NCBI RefSeq assembly: GCF_900101015.1
Contig: NZ_FNFZ01000003.1
Location: forward strand, 147,141 to 211,140
DNA length: 64,000 nt
DNA from: Sarcina sp. DSM 11001
GTDB lineage: Bacteria > Bacillota > Clostridia > Lachnospirales > Lachnospiraceae
Direction: 5' to 3'
The position numbers and the translations under genes were made by a program. Every line of letters begins with the position of its first letter. Within the stretch, counting starts at the first letter, position 1. Positions 43,578-52,748 of this stretch are shown piece after piece. The notes below the pieces were generated by a model, which did no database searches, was not told where the DNA came from, and saw only the letters and a program-made list of their open reading frames with translations.

Positions 43578-44379
43578 AATACTCCCATCTTTTCCACACC
43601 ATTTCCCAGATCGCGTCTCTCCATTGAGCCGGAAGCGCATCCTCCAGACCGTTAAGAAGATACTCTCTGGATTCTTTTTTCAGGCGTCCGGGCAGCCTGC
43701 GGTGTTCACAGGGGATCAGCCGGAGGTTGTCGGCTGCCGAATTTGACCCCACGAAGCACTGGATTCTCTTGTCTGACAGGGGATCTGCGCCAGCCAGCTG
43801 TTCTTCCTTGTGTGCGGAAAAATATAAAGATAATCCATGATCAAACAGAGGCGCAAGGTGCACTGTTTTTTGCATACGATTACGCAGAACCTCCATGTTG
43901 GCGCCGTGCCGGTCCCGGTTTAAAACCAGGAAATCGACGATCAGCATCTGATAAATATATTCCTCCCATCCCTGCCGGATGCAGAAATCCAACGGGCTTT
44001 CCCCGGACAGTCTCTCCATCTGATAATAAGCATCCAGCGCGATCTTACTCTCGCCGCTTTTTTTAAAATCAGCGGATCTGCAGAGCCATGTTATGTACTC
44101 CTCACCGTCAATAACAATTTCAGCGTGGATCAGCTGGTATTGGAGATGCGGGATCTTCAGTAAGGTCAGGAGTCTGTCTGCAATAATCTCATTGACACAT
44201 TCATGTCCGACGATTCCACGGAAGGAGTCATAGTCTGACAGTTTGTAATACCAGTGTATTCCTCCTGTTTTTTCCGAGGCTTTCAGAAATGAACCTGCGG
44301 TTCCGGAGGAGCGGCGTGTCTTCGTCCAGTCCAGGTGACGCAGATCACACAATTGCGTCCAGATCTTTGATTCTTCCAT
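43555..44379 (-). CDS. HipA-like Ser/Thr kinase
   Basis: A 274-aa cytoplasmic kinase of the HipA/CtkA group. HipA phosphorylates an aminoacyl-tRNA synthetase and stops growth; relatives have other targets. Visible: a Gly/Ser loop with Lys33 (SSGTAGSFLK), the catalytic loop NRDRHGAN (residues 154-161, Asp156 and Asn161) and the metal-binding LFDHGLSL (Asp180). At 274 aa it is much shorter than E. coli HipA (440 aa) and lacks the N-subdomain 1. GAGGTGATGAC precedes the ATG. It is first in the operon, with the HTH partner second, the reverse of classical hipBA. Catalytic residues look intact. Confidence 0.82.
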   Translation of the reverse strand: MEESKIWTQLCDLRHLDWTKTRRSSGTAGSFLKASEKTGGIHWYYKLSDYDSFRGIVGHECVNEIIADRLLTLLKIPHLQYQLIHAEIVIDGEEYITWLCRSADFKKSGESKIALDAYYQMERLSGESPLDFCIRQGWEEYIYQMLIVDFLVLNRDRHGANMEVLRNRMQKTVHLAPLFDHGLSLYFSAHKEEQLAGADPLSDKRIQCFVGSNSAADNLRLIPCEHRRLPGRLKKESREYLLNGLEDALPAQWRDAIWEMVWKRWEYYEDFCNS

Positions 44380-44415
44380 ATGTCATCACCTCGAAATCAT
44401 TTTTGTCGTTCACTA

Positions 44416-44452
44416 TAATTAAATTTTAGCAATTTTCTTGTCAAATGACAAG
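44416..44452 (-). promoter_or_regulatory. Promoter with operator over -35 (HipA-like operon)
   Basis: On the minus strand -35 TTGACA (44444-44439), 17-bp spacer, -10 TAATTA (44421-44416). A perfect palindrome CTTGTCATTTGACAAG (44452-44437) covers the -35. That arrangement fits repression by the encoded helix-turn-helix partner, as in toxin-antitoxin operons. Confidence 0.65.
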
Positions 44453-44574
44453 GAAAACAGTCTGCGGAGATGCCTTGTAAACCGGACCGATTGCTATTTG
44501 CCGCCCGTTGGCCGGACTCGGAGGTTTTTGCGTTCCAATTATAAAAAGCGATTCTATTTCTTTGACGACATTTC

Positions 44575-44726
44575 GTTACCGTACAGACCCCCTCGAAATT
44601 CGAGGCGTTTTTTGCGGCTTTTTCGCGAAAAAACCGAGTGGAACGGCGAAAACCCCATCGCGAAGCGATTTGGAATGGGATTTTCGCAAGTTACAGTACA
44701 CGCCCTCGATAGGGCGTGTACTGTAG
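44575..44726 (-). repeat. 153-bp hairpin repeat, copy B
   Basis: Inverted copy of 24594-24746. It begins GTTACCGTACAGACC and ends in the stem ACAGTACACGCCCT/AGGGCGTGTACTGT. The middle part differs by small indels. It lies in the 490-bp spacer between the HipA-like operon and the C69 peptidase, and together with promoters fills that gap. Confidence 0.75.
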
Positions 44727-44871
44727 CGGCATTTCGTTAACGTACAATGTTTTTAAAATCGTTTCCTTTTTTACGGTAACAAATTGGTGTATTATATTTT
44801 CATCCCCTGAACATCAACAAGTTTAAGGGATGCTGTTGCCAATGGTATATTTCCGCTTAAGGAGTACCGCC

Positions 44872-46434
44872 TTGAAAAATAATTCGAAAATATATTTGGA
44901 AATAAGTTCGAAAACAAATTCAAAAACAAATTCAAAAATTAATTCGAAAACAGATTTAAAAATAAACATAAAGAAATTCCTGACAGTCCTGGCTGTTCTG
45001 GCCGTTTTCCTTAACCCGGTCCGTGCTTTTGCCTGCACGGAAATCTATATCGGTTCTCATCTGACCGACGATGGGAGTACTGTTTTCGGACGTCTGGAGG
45101 AATATTATTCCGACATGGGCATGCCAAAGCTTTTTGATGCAGTTCCCTCCGGAGTCCACAAAGCCGGAGAAAAATATCTGGGCTGCTACGGTTTCAAATG
45201 GACCTTCACGCATGACAGCTACAGATATACTGCCTTCTGCGACGACAACTCGCAGGGTGTGTGCCCGGACTGCGAAGGTACTCATGAACATACGCCTTAT
45301 CAGGCGGCAGGGACAAACGAAAAAGGCCTGAGTGTTTCGGCCACTGAAACTCTTGAAAGCAAAGAAAGTATTGTATCTGTCGATCCGTTCAATACCGAAT
45401 CAGGCATTGAAGAAGCCGAAATTCCGACGATCCTGCTGAGCGAGGCGGCCACAGCCAGGGAGGCAATAGAGCTCCTCACAGAGATTTTGTCTACGACAGG
45501 AGGCTGCAGCGCCGGCAGTGTGATCGTGGGAGATGCCGAGGAAACCTGGTATATTGAGAGCCTGAGCGGAACCCAGTACGCCGCTGTAAAGCTGAATGAG
45601 GATCTTCTGTTTGTCTGTCCGAACATCTCGATCATCGGTCTGGTTGATCTGGATGACACGGAAAACATCCTCGCTTCGGACAAACTGATTGAAACAGCTG
45701 TCAGGGCAGGAACCTTCAAAGGCGATGCGGACGCCCGAATTATCGATCTTGCAGCCTCTTATGAAGATCCCTATGATTCGAACTATTCCCGTCTTTCTGC
45801 CGCATTGAACTTTCTGTCTTCTGAGGCCGCCTGGCCAACAAATATGAAGGCAGGGGATATTGACAGCAGGGATTTCAGGATTTCCAATGTCGACGCAAAG
45901 GGGAACACCGTCCCTCCCTATACCGGGATCGTGGCGGATAGAAAGCTGAGTATACGGGACGCAATGGAGCTTTTCAGGCGGCCGCCCATCAGCAAACACC
46001 GCAGTCTCGAGACCCACCTGTTCCAGATCAAAGGGGCAGGGAAGGACGATACCGTGGAATGGATCTCCATGGGCGATCCCCTGTACAGTGCCTTTGTTCC
46101 CTACCTGCCTATGCTGACAACCGACGTCTCCGCTCCATACCGGGCCGGTACAGAGATGCCCGAATATGCGGAGGAAAAGCCGGCAGAGGGCCTGTATTAC
46201 GCAACGGAATACGGCTTATGGGGAATCTATCCTGAAGGCTGGCACAATTCCTTCTACTGGGTTTCTACCGCTCTGGAACATATCGCCAGGAAGGATAAAT
46301 CCGCCGCCAGGCATATTGCCGAATCCATGAGCGCCCTGCAGGATGAAATATGCCGGAAGCAGATGACCGGGAATGCCGCCGCGGAAAAGGCCTACCAGAC
46401 TGCGCTGGAGCTCCTTAAAGAATATGGTATGTGA
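44872..46434 (+). CDS. Secreted C69-family dipeptidase
   Basis: A 520-aa exported peptidase of the C69/PepD N-terminal-nucleophile family. The mature protein should begin at the Cys of FACTEIYIG, which would be the nucleophile freed by signal cleavage. I choose the TTG at 44872 because AAGGAG lies seven bases upstream; ATGs at 44830 and 44842 lack sites. The first ~32 residues are low-complexity, built of four-residue units (NSKT, NSKI) from 12-bp DNA repeats, and a hydrophobic signal (FLTVLAVLAVFLNPVRAFA) follows. The family hydrolyses dipeptides. The extended basic n-region is unusual for a signal peptide. A terminator follows at 46544. Confidence 0.82.
   Translation: MKNNSKIYLEISSKTNSKTNSKINSKTDLKINIKKFLTVLAVLAVFLNPVRAFACTEIYIGSHLTDDGSTVFGRLEEYYSDMGMPKLFDAVPSGVHKAGEKYLGCYGFKWTFTHDSYRYTAFCDDNSQGVCPDCEGTHEHTPYQAAGTNEKGLSVSATETLESKESIVSVDPFNTESGIEEAEIPTILLSEAATAREAIELLTEILSTTGGCSAGSVIVGDAEETWYIESLSGTQYAAVKLNEDLLFVCPNISIIGLVDLDDTENILASDKLIETAVRAGTFKGDADARIIDLAASYEDPYDSNYSRLSAALNFLSSEAAWPTNMKAGDIDSRDFRISNVDAKGNTVPPYTGIVADRKLSIRDAMELFRRPPISKHRSLETHLFQIKGAGKDDTVEWISMGDPLYSAFVPYLPMLTTDVSAPYRAGTEMPEYAEEKPAEGLYYATEYGLWGIYPEGWHNSFYWVSTALEHIARKDKSAARHIAESMSALQDEICRKQMTGNAAAEKAYQTALELLKEYGM
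44880..44970 (+). repeat. 12-bp tandem repeats inside signal-peptide n-region
   Basis: Degenerate units like AAAACAAATTCA repeat about seven times in frame and encode the NSK-type units of the C69 dipeptidase leader. Confidence 0.65.
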
Positions 46435-46472
46435 CCATATGTGACCATGTTTATCTGTCTGCTCCCGGGCCT

Positions 46473-46527
46473 GCATATTTTGAACTGCATGTTTTGAACT
46501 GTATGTTTTGAACTGTATGTTTTGAAT
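46473..46527. repeat. 14-bp tandem repeats after the C69 gene
   Basis: About four units of GTATGTTTTGAACT between the dipeptidase stop and its terminator. Confidence 0.7.
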
Positions 46528-46543
46528 GAGTCCCCAATTTTCA

Positions 46544-46571
46544 AAAGCCCTGTCAGTTTTGACAGGGCTTT
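46544..46571. terminator. Bidirectional terminator
   Basis: Stem AAAGCCCTGTCA/TGACAGGGCTTT-type with loop GTTT, between convergent C69 and ABC genes; T-rich on the plus side. Confidence 0.8.
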
Positions 46572-46619
46572 GTTCGTTCTATCAGTTTTCAGTTAAAACG
46601 GGTATCCGGGGATAAGCAG

Positions 46620-49376
46620 TCAGGAAGAATGCACAAGTCTGCCCTTTATCCTGCAGACCCCGTCCTGATACTCCCAGTTCAGTGTCTGGCAGGCGTGCCG
46701 GGTCAGAGCCATACAGAGCGCATCGCCTGTCTCCAGGGGATTCTGGTCTCTGCCGGCGTACATCACTTCCATATCCACACTGCCCCCGTCTTCATCACTG
46801 TACTCAAATACCAGCCGGATCTCGCTGTCCCTGTCCAGCATCGGAAGGATAACCTGTATGCAGAATTCCTCCACCACAGTCAGCATCCTGTTCACGATTC
46901 TTCTGCTGATCATATGCCTCAATCCGAACTGCTCGATCCTGGCAAACTGCTCTGCCGTGTCAAATCCGGCTTTCCCGATCATCATTTCAAGCACCTGCAG
47001 TCGGTTGATAAACTGACGGGTCTTGTCCTTTTTCGGCGCGTTAAAGATCTCTTCCGGAGTGCCCTCTTCATAGATGATTCCCTCGTCCATGAAAAATACG
47101 CGGTTGGAAACATCTCTGGCAAAATGCATCTCGTGGGTGACGATCAGCATCGTCAGACCTTCCCCGGCGAGTTTTTTGATGACCGAAAGCACCTCCTGGA
47201 CCATGGTGGGATCCAGGGCGGAAGTCGGCTCATCAAAGAGGATGATCTTGGGATCCATGGCGACAGCCCGGATAATGGCGACTCTCTGCTGCTGTCCTCC
47301 GGAAAGCTGAGCCGGAAGGCTGAGCGCCTTGTCGGCCAGACCGACCATCTGCAGAAGCTCCATACTTTTTTCGCAGGCTTCTATGCGGTCCCGCTTTAAA
47401 AGCAGCGTCTGGGCCAGCATGAGGTTCTCAATGACCGTCAGGTGGGAAAACAGGTTGAAGGACTGGAACACCATCCCGATCTGCTCTCTCATCTGATTTA
47501 CGTTATAGCCTTTTCCAAAGGTATCCTGCCCTTCAAACAGGATCCTTCCTTCATCCGCCTGCTCCAGGTGATTCACCAGATTCAGCAGGGTGCTTTTGCC
47601 TGTCCCGGACGGGCCGATGACCGAGATCACATCCTGTTTGAAAATATCGCAGCTCACATCTTTGACGGGCGTCACATCCCCAAAGCTCTTCCTCAGATGT
47701 TCAATTCTGATGAGCGGTTCCTCTGCCTCCTCCTTTTCCGGACTGACCGGCTGCTCATGTTCCATATTGGCATCCGGCTTGAAGGCCCTGACAGTTTCCA
47801 CGATCTCTTTTTTGACAGATCTCTGTTCCGGATGAACCTTTTTCGACAGAAACCGGAGAAGCCATGTCAAAAGGGAACAGAGAATGAAATAAATCAGAGA
47901 AGTCAAAAAAAGCGGGAAAAATGCTTCGTAGGTTCTGGAGCGGATGATATCCGAAGCCTTGGTGAGGTCAATGACGGAAATGTAACCCGCGACAGCTGTC
48001 ATTTTTACTGTGGCGATCACCTGTCCGCTGTAGGAGGGCAGGAAATGGACCAGAGCCTGGGGCCAGATCACCTTCTGAAAGGTCTGGAGCTTTCCAAAGC
48101 CGAGCGCCGTCGCGGCTTTGATCTGCCCGGGCGGCACAGCTTCGATACCGCTCCGGAAAATCTCCGAGCAGTAGGCGGAGAATTCGATGGAAAATGTGAT
48201 GGCGCAGATCCAGAAGGCGCCCAGTCCGCTTTTGCGCAGGACGATATAATTCAGAACAAGCAGCAATACTACAACGGGGAGCGCCTGGAAGATCCGGATA
48301 TACAGACTGGCAAATGCACTGACATAGGGATTCCTGCGCGTGCGCAAAAAACAGATCAGCCCGCCCAGGGCTGTTCCCAGAACCCCTGCGATCAAAGACA
48401 GGAGAATCGTCACCCTGAGTCCGGAAAGCAGGACCTTATACCGGTCTTCTGTCACGAATGTACGCCGGATGCTGTCAGAAATATTTTTAAGAAACACAGA
48501 AGCTTTGGAGACTTGTTTCAGCACAGGCTCCCGTCTGACGATCATATAGTATTCGTCTGCCATCAAAGGATCTGTGATATAGATGCTCGCAAGCCGTTCT
48601 TCAGAGTAGGTGACCGAATCCGCGCAGATATCATAGGTGCCTGAAGCCAGTCCTGTGAGTTCCGCGGAAAAGTCCACAGTCTCATACTGAGGAATATAGC
48701 CCTCCGCAGCACAGAATCCGTTTATGATCTCTATGAACTCGCCAGTGAGGGTTTCACCCTGATAATATGTCATCGGCGTCCACAGGCCTCCGGTCACGAC
48801 CCGCAGTTTCCCCTTCTCACCAGAAAAACTGTATTCGCCCATGACGTCGCCGGCCCGGCCGGGATCCTCCCACTTTTGGCGGAGCGCGTCATACTCACCG
48901 CTCTTCTTGAGATCGGTCAGATACCGGTTCAGTTCTTTGCACAGGATCTTTCCCTTTTCACTCTTCTGAGTCGCAAAACCGAAGTCCACAACAGTAAAGG
49001 GCTCTTCGATAAAGGCAAGATGCGGGTGGGTAGTTGCCAGGGTCTGCCTCTCATCGATGAATCCCACCGCCGCATCGACCTCACCGGCTTCGAGCGCGGC
49101 ATAGCTGTTCGACAGGGAATTATAAAAATGGACCTTCCCTTCGGGGAAGCGTTTCAGGATCTCCGTCTCCCACTCATGAATAGTCAGAGACCCGAATCTG
49201 GTGCCGGACGCCTCCAGATCTTTCAGAGTCATTGAGGTAACCGGGCAGCCATTTTCATCCACCCCTTCGGTCTCATCAATAACAGATACCGTTCCGATCA
49301 GATGTGGGAGAAGGAGAAGAAGTACGATGATAACTGCCAAGAGTATTTCGTAAAATCCACTGGTTTTCTTTTTCAT
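46620..49376 (-). CDS. Five-domain amino-acid ABC transporter with HATPase-like tail
   Basis: A 918-aa polypeptide that strings a whole polar-amino-acid importer together. After an N-terminal membrane helix come a partial and then a fuller substrate-binding domain (about 50-190 and 200-300). A HisM/GlnP-type permease follows (about 325-530, EAA loop [15 protein letters not shown]). Then comes a GlnQ-type ATPase: Walker [10 protein letters not shown], signature LSGGQQQR, Walker [12 protein letters not shown], switch THE. The final ~110 residues ([16 protein letters not shown] ... DMEVMYAG) resemble an RsbW-type HATPase but lack the N-box Asn and D-x-G, so it is probably a non-catalytic sensor or docking domain (inference). 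Fully fused importers are uncommon. Confidence 0.83.
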   Translation of the reverse strand: MKKKTSGFYEILLAVIIVLLLLLPHLIGTVSVIDETEGVDENGCPVTSMTLKDLEASGTRFGSLTIHEWETEILKRFPEGKVHFYNSLSNSYAALEAGEVDAAVGFIDERQTLATTHPHLAFIEEPFTVVDFGFATQKSEKGKILCKELNRYLTDLKKSGEYDALRQKWEDPGRAGDVMGEYSFSGEKGKLRVVTGGLWTPMTYYQGETLTGEFIEIINGFCAAEGYIPQYETVDFSAELTGLASGTYDICADSVTYSEERLASIYITDPLMADEYYMIVRREPVLKQVSKASVFLKNISDSIRRTFVTEDRYKVLLSGLRVTILLSLIAGVLGTALGGLICFLRTRRNPYVSAFASLYIRIFQALPVVVLLLVLNYIVLRKSGLGAFWICAITFSIEFSAYCSEIFRSGIEAVPPGQIKAATALGFGKLQTFQKVIWPQALVHFLPSYSGQVIATVKMTAVAGYISVIDLTKASDIIRSRTYEAFFPLFLTSLIYFILCSLLTWLLRFLSKKVHPEQRSVKKEIVETVRAFKPDANMEHEQPVSPEKEEAEEPLIRIEHLRKSFGDVTPVKDVSCDIFKQDVISVIGPSGTGKSTLLNLVNHLEQADEGRILFEGQDTFGKGYNVNQMREQIGMVFQSFNLFSHLTVIENLMLAQTLLLKRDRIEACEKSMELLQMVGLADKALSLPAQLSGGQQQRVAIIRAVAMDPKIILFDEPTSALDPTMVQEVLSVIKKLAGEGLTMLIVTHEMHFARDVSNRVFFMDEGIIYEEGTPEEIFNAPKKDKTRQFINRLQVLEMMIGKAGFDTAEQFARIEQFGLRHMISRRIVNRMLTVVEEFCIQVILPMLDRDSEIRLVFEYSDEDGGSVDMEVMYAGRDQNPLETGDALCMALTRHACQTLNWEYQDGVCRIKGRLVHSS

Positions 49377-49446
49377 TTACTGCCTCATTCCTGTTTAGGA
49401 TTCCTGCTCAGGCTGCCCGTTCTTTTCTTCTGTTTCCTGTTTGCTG

Positions 49447-51870
49447 TTATCTGGTTAACCCGTTTTCCTTCAGCCATGCCGCCACATCAGAGGAGAGTGA
49501 TGATCCGCCGGAATAATGGACCGACAGTCCCTCGCCCAGAACGGAATCCGGGGCCAGCTTCGCGATCGCTGTCAGACTCTGTCCGAATCTGCCGCCGCCG
49601 TGAGAACAGAAGGGAATGATCGTTTTCCCGGAGAAGTCATATTCCTCAAGGAAAGAAGCGATCGGCATCGGGATGGAGGCCCACCAGTTCGGATAGCCCA
49701 GCAGGATGATATCATAATCATCCATGTTCGGAACATGGTTGGAAAGCTCAGGTCTCGCCTGTTTGTGCTGATCCTCCTGTGCTTCCATCAGGACAGTATT
49801 GTAATCCGTGGAGTAGGGATGAACGGGTGAGATCTCAAAAAGGTCGGCGCCTGTCTGGGACTGGATCTCTCCTGCGATCCCCCGTGTATTCCCGCTCCAG
49901 GAAAAATAGGCGATCAGGATTTTCCCGCCTGTCTCTGCCTGCAGAGACTTTTCTCCGGCCGTCACAAGTCCGGAGCGGCTGTCATCCGCATTTCTCACGA
50001 GGCGCACACCGAGGTTGAAGCTTTTCATATCTTCCTGGCCGGCAGCGCGGTAAGCGCTGCGCATGTTCTTGGCAAAGTCGTTCCATCCGCCGCCGCGATA
50101 GATATGCCTTGTCCCGGATGCCGCCCCTGTCGGATCCTCTGCGTCAGCAGCATCATAGGTTCCGTAATGATCCCAGCACCACTCATTGACATTGCCGTGC
50201 ATGTCATAGAGGCCCCAGGTATTTGGTTCAAAGCTTCCGACAGCCAGAGTAGTCTGCCGGTATTCCCCGGGTTTTGCCTCAAGAGCGGAGTTATCGAAGT
50301 AGTTTTCTTCAATCTCGTAGGGATAATGACCGTAGAAATTTGCCTCTTCCGCACTTAAGGAACTTTCTGTATTAAAGGGAGTCACGGTACCGGCCCGGCA
50401 GGCATACTCCCATTCCGCCTCCGTCGGGAGACGATAGCCTTCTGCGGCAAGATCCCATGTTACGCCTTTATCTGTAATAGTATAAACCGGTGTAAGTCCC
50501 TTATCCACACTTTTCTCATTGGCATATTGGACAGCCTCCAGCCAGGAGATATTTTCAACAGGAAGATCATCTCCGGTAAATGTGGCCGGATTTTCTCCCA
50601 TCAGCCGGACATATTCTGCCTGTGTAGTTTCATAAGGGTCGATGTAAAACGAAGAAACCTTGACTTCATGCTGCGTTTCATCATCGATCCTCCAATTTTC
50701 CGTTTCCGGACTGCCCATCAGGAAGGTGCCGCTCTGGATCAGTACAAATCCGTCATCCACAGCCTTCAGGTCCTGCTTCTCTGCATCTTTATTGTCCAAT
50801 ACTTCCTCCTTCGCGCTGTCCCGGGTACTGTCCCGGGTGCTGTCCTTGTCCTGAGTACTATTCAGCGTTTTGTCAGATTCACCGTTCTGTGCGGTCTCTG
50901 CCTGCTGTGCACTCCCTTCCGCCTTCCCGGAAGCGCCCTCCGCCTGCATCGCACTCCCGGCCGCATTCCCGGAAGCGTCCTCTGCCTGCATCTCACTCCC
51001 TTCCGCATTCCCGGAAGCGCCCTCTGCCTGCATCGCACTCCCGGCCGCATTCCCGGAAGCGTCCTCTGCCTGGGACGGATTCCAGTCTGCATTCCCGAAA
51101 GATTCCGCCCTGTCTCCAGACGGAAGCGCAAGCTGAAGCATGATCCCGATGATAACCGCCGCCATTATAAAAACGACCGGCAGCAGCGGATTCTTTTTAA
51201 CGGCCGCTTTCTGTGCCGCATTCCTGCAGATCTGCGCAGCCTGCGTGCCGATAAAAACCCAGAATAAAAGCATCAGGATATTTTCAAAAAATACAAACCA
51301 GCCGGCTTTATCATAGTCCAGGAACGCAAAAGGGACCCGGAAAAACAGGTAGTCCGGCATGTTGTTCCGAAGAAAGAGATAGAGACCAGACCCTCCGATA
51401 CAGGCAAAAATGCAGGCAAGGACAGTCCTGGTCCCGGTTCTTAATCTCAGCCCTGCTGTCATGGCCGGGATGTGCATTCCCAGGTGAAGGCCCATCAGCA
51501 CAAAGGCCCAGTGGGACATAGAGAGATGCATCCTGCGGACAAAAGAGACCGGCGCCATCCCGTAAAGGAAGGGAACCGCATAGCTGCTCATGGACATACC
51601 GCAAAATGCAGTCAGGGCAAAACAGACCAGGAGCAGGATATTCAGTACAGTAGATACGGCCCGATAAAGGCTGTATTTCCCCTTGCGCAGCGCGCCGTAC
51701 CATTTCCGGTTCAGGATCTGATGGATGATGACAAGCACCGCCATGCTTACACCGGTCCATTCATGCGCCATCTCTCCCGTCACCTGATAGGCCATGAGAC
51801 AGAGGAGGAGGACAGTCATGGCTGCATCCACGATTCGTTTCATTATGTTGCTCGTTCTGAGTCTGGACAA
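49447..51870 (-). CDS. DUF4405 membrane domain-FGE/sulfatase-modifying-flavodoxin fusion
   Basis: An 807-aa protein in three parts. Residues about 1-245 are a DUF4405-like membrane domain of six or so helices with His-rich segments (MHLSMSHWAFVLMGLHLGMHIP) that could bind heme. A Ser/Ala/Gly linker of four 15-residue units (QAEDASGNAAGSAM) follows. Residues about 355-620 are an FGE-sulfatase domain (GTFLMGSPETE ... RLPTEAEWEYACRAG ... NVNEWCWDHYG ... RGGGWNDF). The last ~150 are a flavodoxin (LIAYFSWSGNTRGIA). I use TTG 51870, with GGAGGG upstream. It closes the TetR-flavodoxin operon. Electrons may pass between a membrane heme and flavin; the FGE domain may only bind. Confidence 0.82.
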   Translation of the reverse strand: MSRLRTSNIMKRIVDAAMTVLLLCLMAYQVTGEMAHEWTGVSMAVLVIIHQILNRKWYGALRKGKYSLYRAVSTVLNILLLVCFALTAFCGMSMSSYAVPFLYGMAPVSFVRRMHLSMSHWAFVLMGLHLGMHIPAMTAGLRLRTGTRTVLACIFACIGGSGLYLFLRNNMPDYLFFRVPFAFLDYDKAGWFVFFENILMLLFWVFIGTQAAQICRNAAQKAAVKKNPLLPVVFIMAAVIIGIMLQLALPSGDRAESFGNADWNPSQAEDASGNAAGSAMQAEGASGNAEGSEMQAEDASGNAAGSAMQAEGASGKAEGSAQQAETAQNGESDKTLNSTQDKDSTRDSTRDSAKEEVLDNKDAEKQDLKAVDDGFVLIQSGTFLMGSPETENWRIDDETQHEVKVSSFYIDPYETTQAEYVRLMGENPATFTGDDLPVENISWLEAVQYANEKSVDKGLTPVYTITDKGVTWDLAAEGYRLPTEAEWEYACRAGTVTPFNTESSLSAEEANFYGHYPYEIEENYFDNSALEAKPGEYRQTTLAVGSFEPNTWGLYDMHGNVNEWCWDHYGTYDAADAEDPTGAASGTRHIYRGGGWNDFAKNMRSAYRAAGQEDMKSFNLGVRLVRNADDSRSGLVTAGEKSLQAETGGKILIAYFSWSGNTRGIAGEIQSQTGADLFEISPVHPYSTDYNTVLMEAQEDQHKQARPELSNHVPNMDDYDIILLGYPNWWASIPMPIASFLEEYDFSGKTIIPFCSHGGGRFGQSLTAIAKLAPDSVLGEGLSVHYSGGSSLSSDVAAWLKENGLTR
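50880..51080 (-). repeat. 45-bp-class tandem repeats in linker
   Basis: In-frame units encoding QAE(D/G)ASGNA(A/E)GS(A/E)M repeat about four times. DNA copies differ by few bases and alternate in an A-B-A-B order, which suggests duplication of a 90-bp pair. Confidence 0.7.
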
Positions 51871-51902
51871 GGTACCGTCCCTCCATTTTTCTTAGAAAAT
51901 TT

Positions 51903-51940
51903 CATTCCCTGCAGGAAGATGTCGTTTCCTGCAGGGAATG
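51903..51940 (-). terminator. Intra-operon hairpin
   Basis: Perfect 15-bp arms CATTCCCTGCAGGAA/TTCCTGCAGGGAATG, 5 bp after the flavodoxin lipoprotein stop and before the DUF4405 fusion. The following minus-strand AAATTTTCT is a weak T run. It may reduce expression of the last gene or protect the upstream message. Confidence 0.6.
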
Positions 51941-51944
51941 ATGT

Positions 51945-52661
51945 TTACTTCAATCCCTCGATCCAGGACTGAAGCTCTTCTTCAGTTACATCTCCGTCAA
52001 AACGCTTTCCTTCCAGCCAGGTGCCGGTGCCTGCCAGAGCCTCCATGTTGGAGCCGCTCCGGCCGATGCCGCTGCTGCCGGATGTGCAGAAAGGGATCAC
52101 CGTGATGCCTTCAAAATTGTACTTCTCAACAAATGTATCCAGGATGCGAGGCTCCTCGCCCCACCAGATGGGAAAACCAAGGTAGACAGTTGTGAAGCCC
52201 TCAAGGGAGAGGTCTCCGCTGCCGATCTCAGGGCGCACGCTCTTATCATTCTGCTCTTTCGTAGTACGGCTGCTCTGGTCGTTATAGTTCAGATCATCGG
52301 AGGAATAAGGCTCCGCTGCCAGGATCTCATACAGGTTTCCTCCGGTCACGGAAGCGATCCGCTCCGCCACACCCTTTGTGGTGCCGGTCGCTGAGAAGAA
52401 TGCCACCAGGACATCAGAATGCGCTGCCGTCTCAGCTTCGGTCACGGCAGTGGAAGCCTCCTCGGATGAGAGACTGGAATCCTCAGCAGTTTCCTCAGTT
52501 GTTCCCTCAGTCATTGTTTCCGGCTCTTCGGAAGCTGCATCAGCTGTAAGATCTGTGGTTTCTGCCGGTGCGCTGCTTGTTCCAGGCTGCGAATTACTGC
52601 CGCAGGCTGTGAGCATCGCAAACATAAGGACTGTCATGAGTATCGGAATTATTCTTTTCAT
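51945..52661 (-). CDS. Flavodoxin lipoprotein
   Basis: A 238-aa lipoprotein: lipobox MLTAC, an acidic Thr/Ser/Glu linker (about 25-80), then a flavodoxin fold with FMN phosphate loop SATGTTKGVAE and the isoalloxazine-facing segments FPIWWGEEP and PFCTSGSSGIG. Flavodoxins are normally cytoplasmic one-electron carriers, so a surface-anchored form implies extracytoplasmic electron transfer. AAAGGG precedes the ATG. It lies in the TetR-controlled operon, 87 bp after the CMD-cupin gene. Confidence 0.87.
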   Translation of the reverse strand: MKRIIPILMTVLMFAMLTACGSNSQPGTSSAPAETTDLTADAASEEPETMTEGTTEETAEDSSLSSEEASTAVTEAETAAHSDVLVAFFSATGTTKGVAERIASVTGGNLYEILAAEPYSSDDLNYNDQSSRTTKEQNDKSVRPEIGSGDLSLEGFTTVYLGFPIWWGEEPRILDTFVEKYNFEGITVIPFCTSGSSGIGRSGSNMEALAGTGTWLEGKRFDGDVTEEELQSWIEGLK

Positions 52662-52748
52662 AAATTTACCCTTTCGCTTTACTTAAACAAAAACCTATTG
52701 CCTTCAGGTAATGGCCAGTCAACAAAGTACCTCTCTCTTCAAGCCCGA

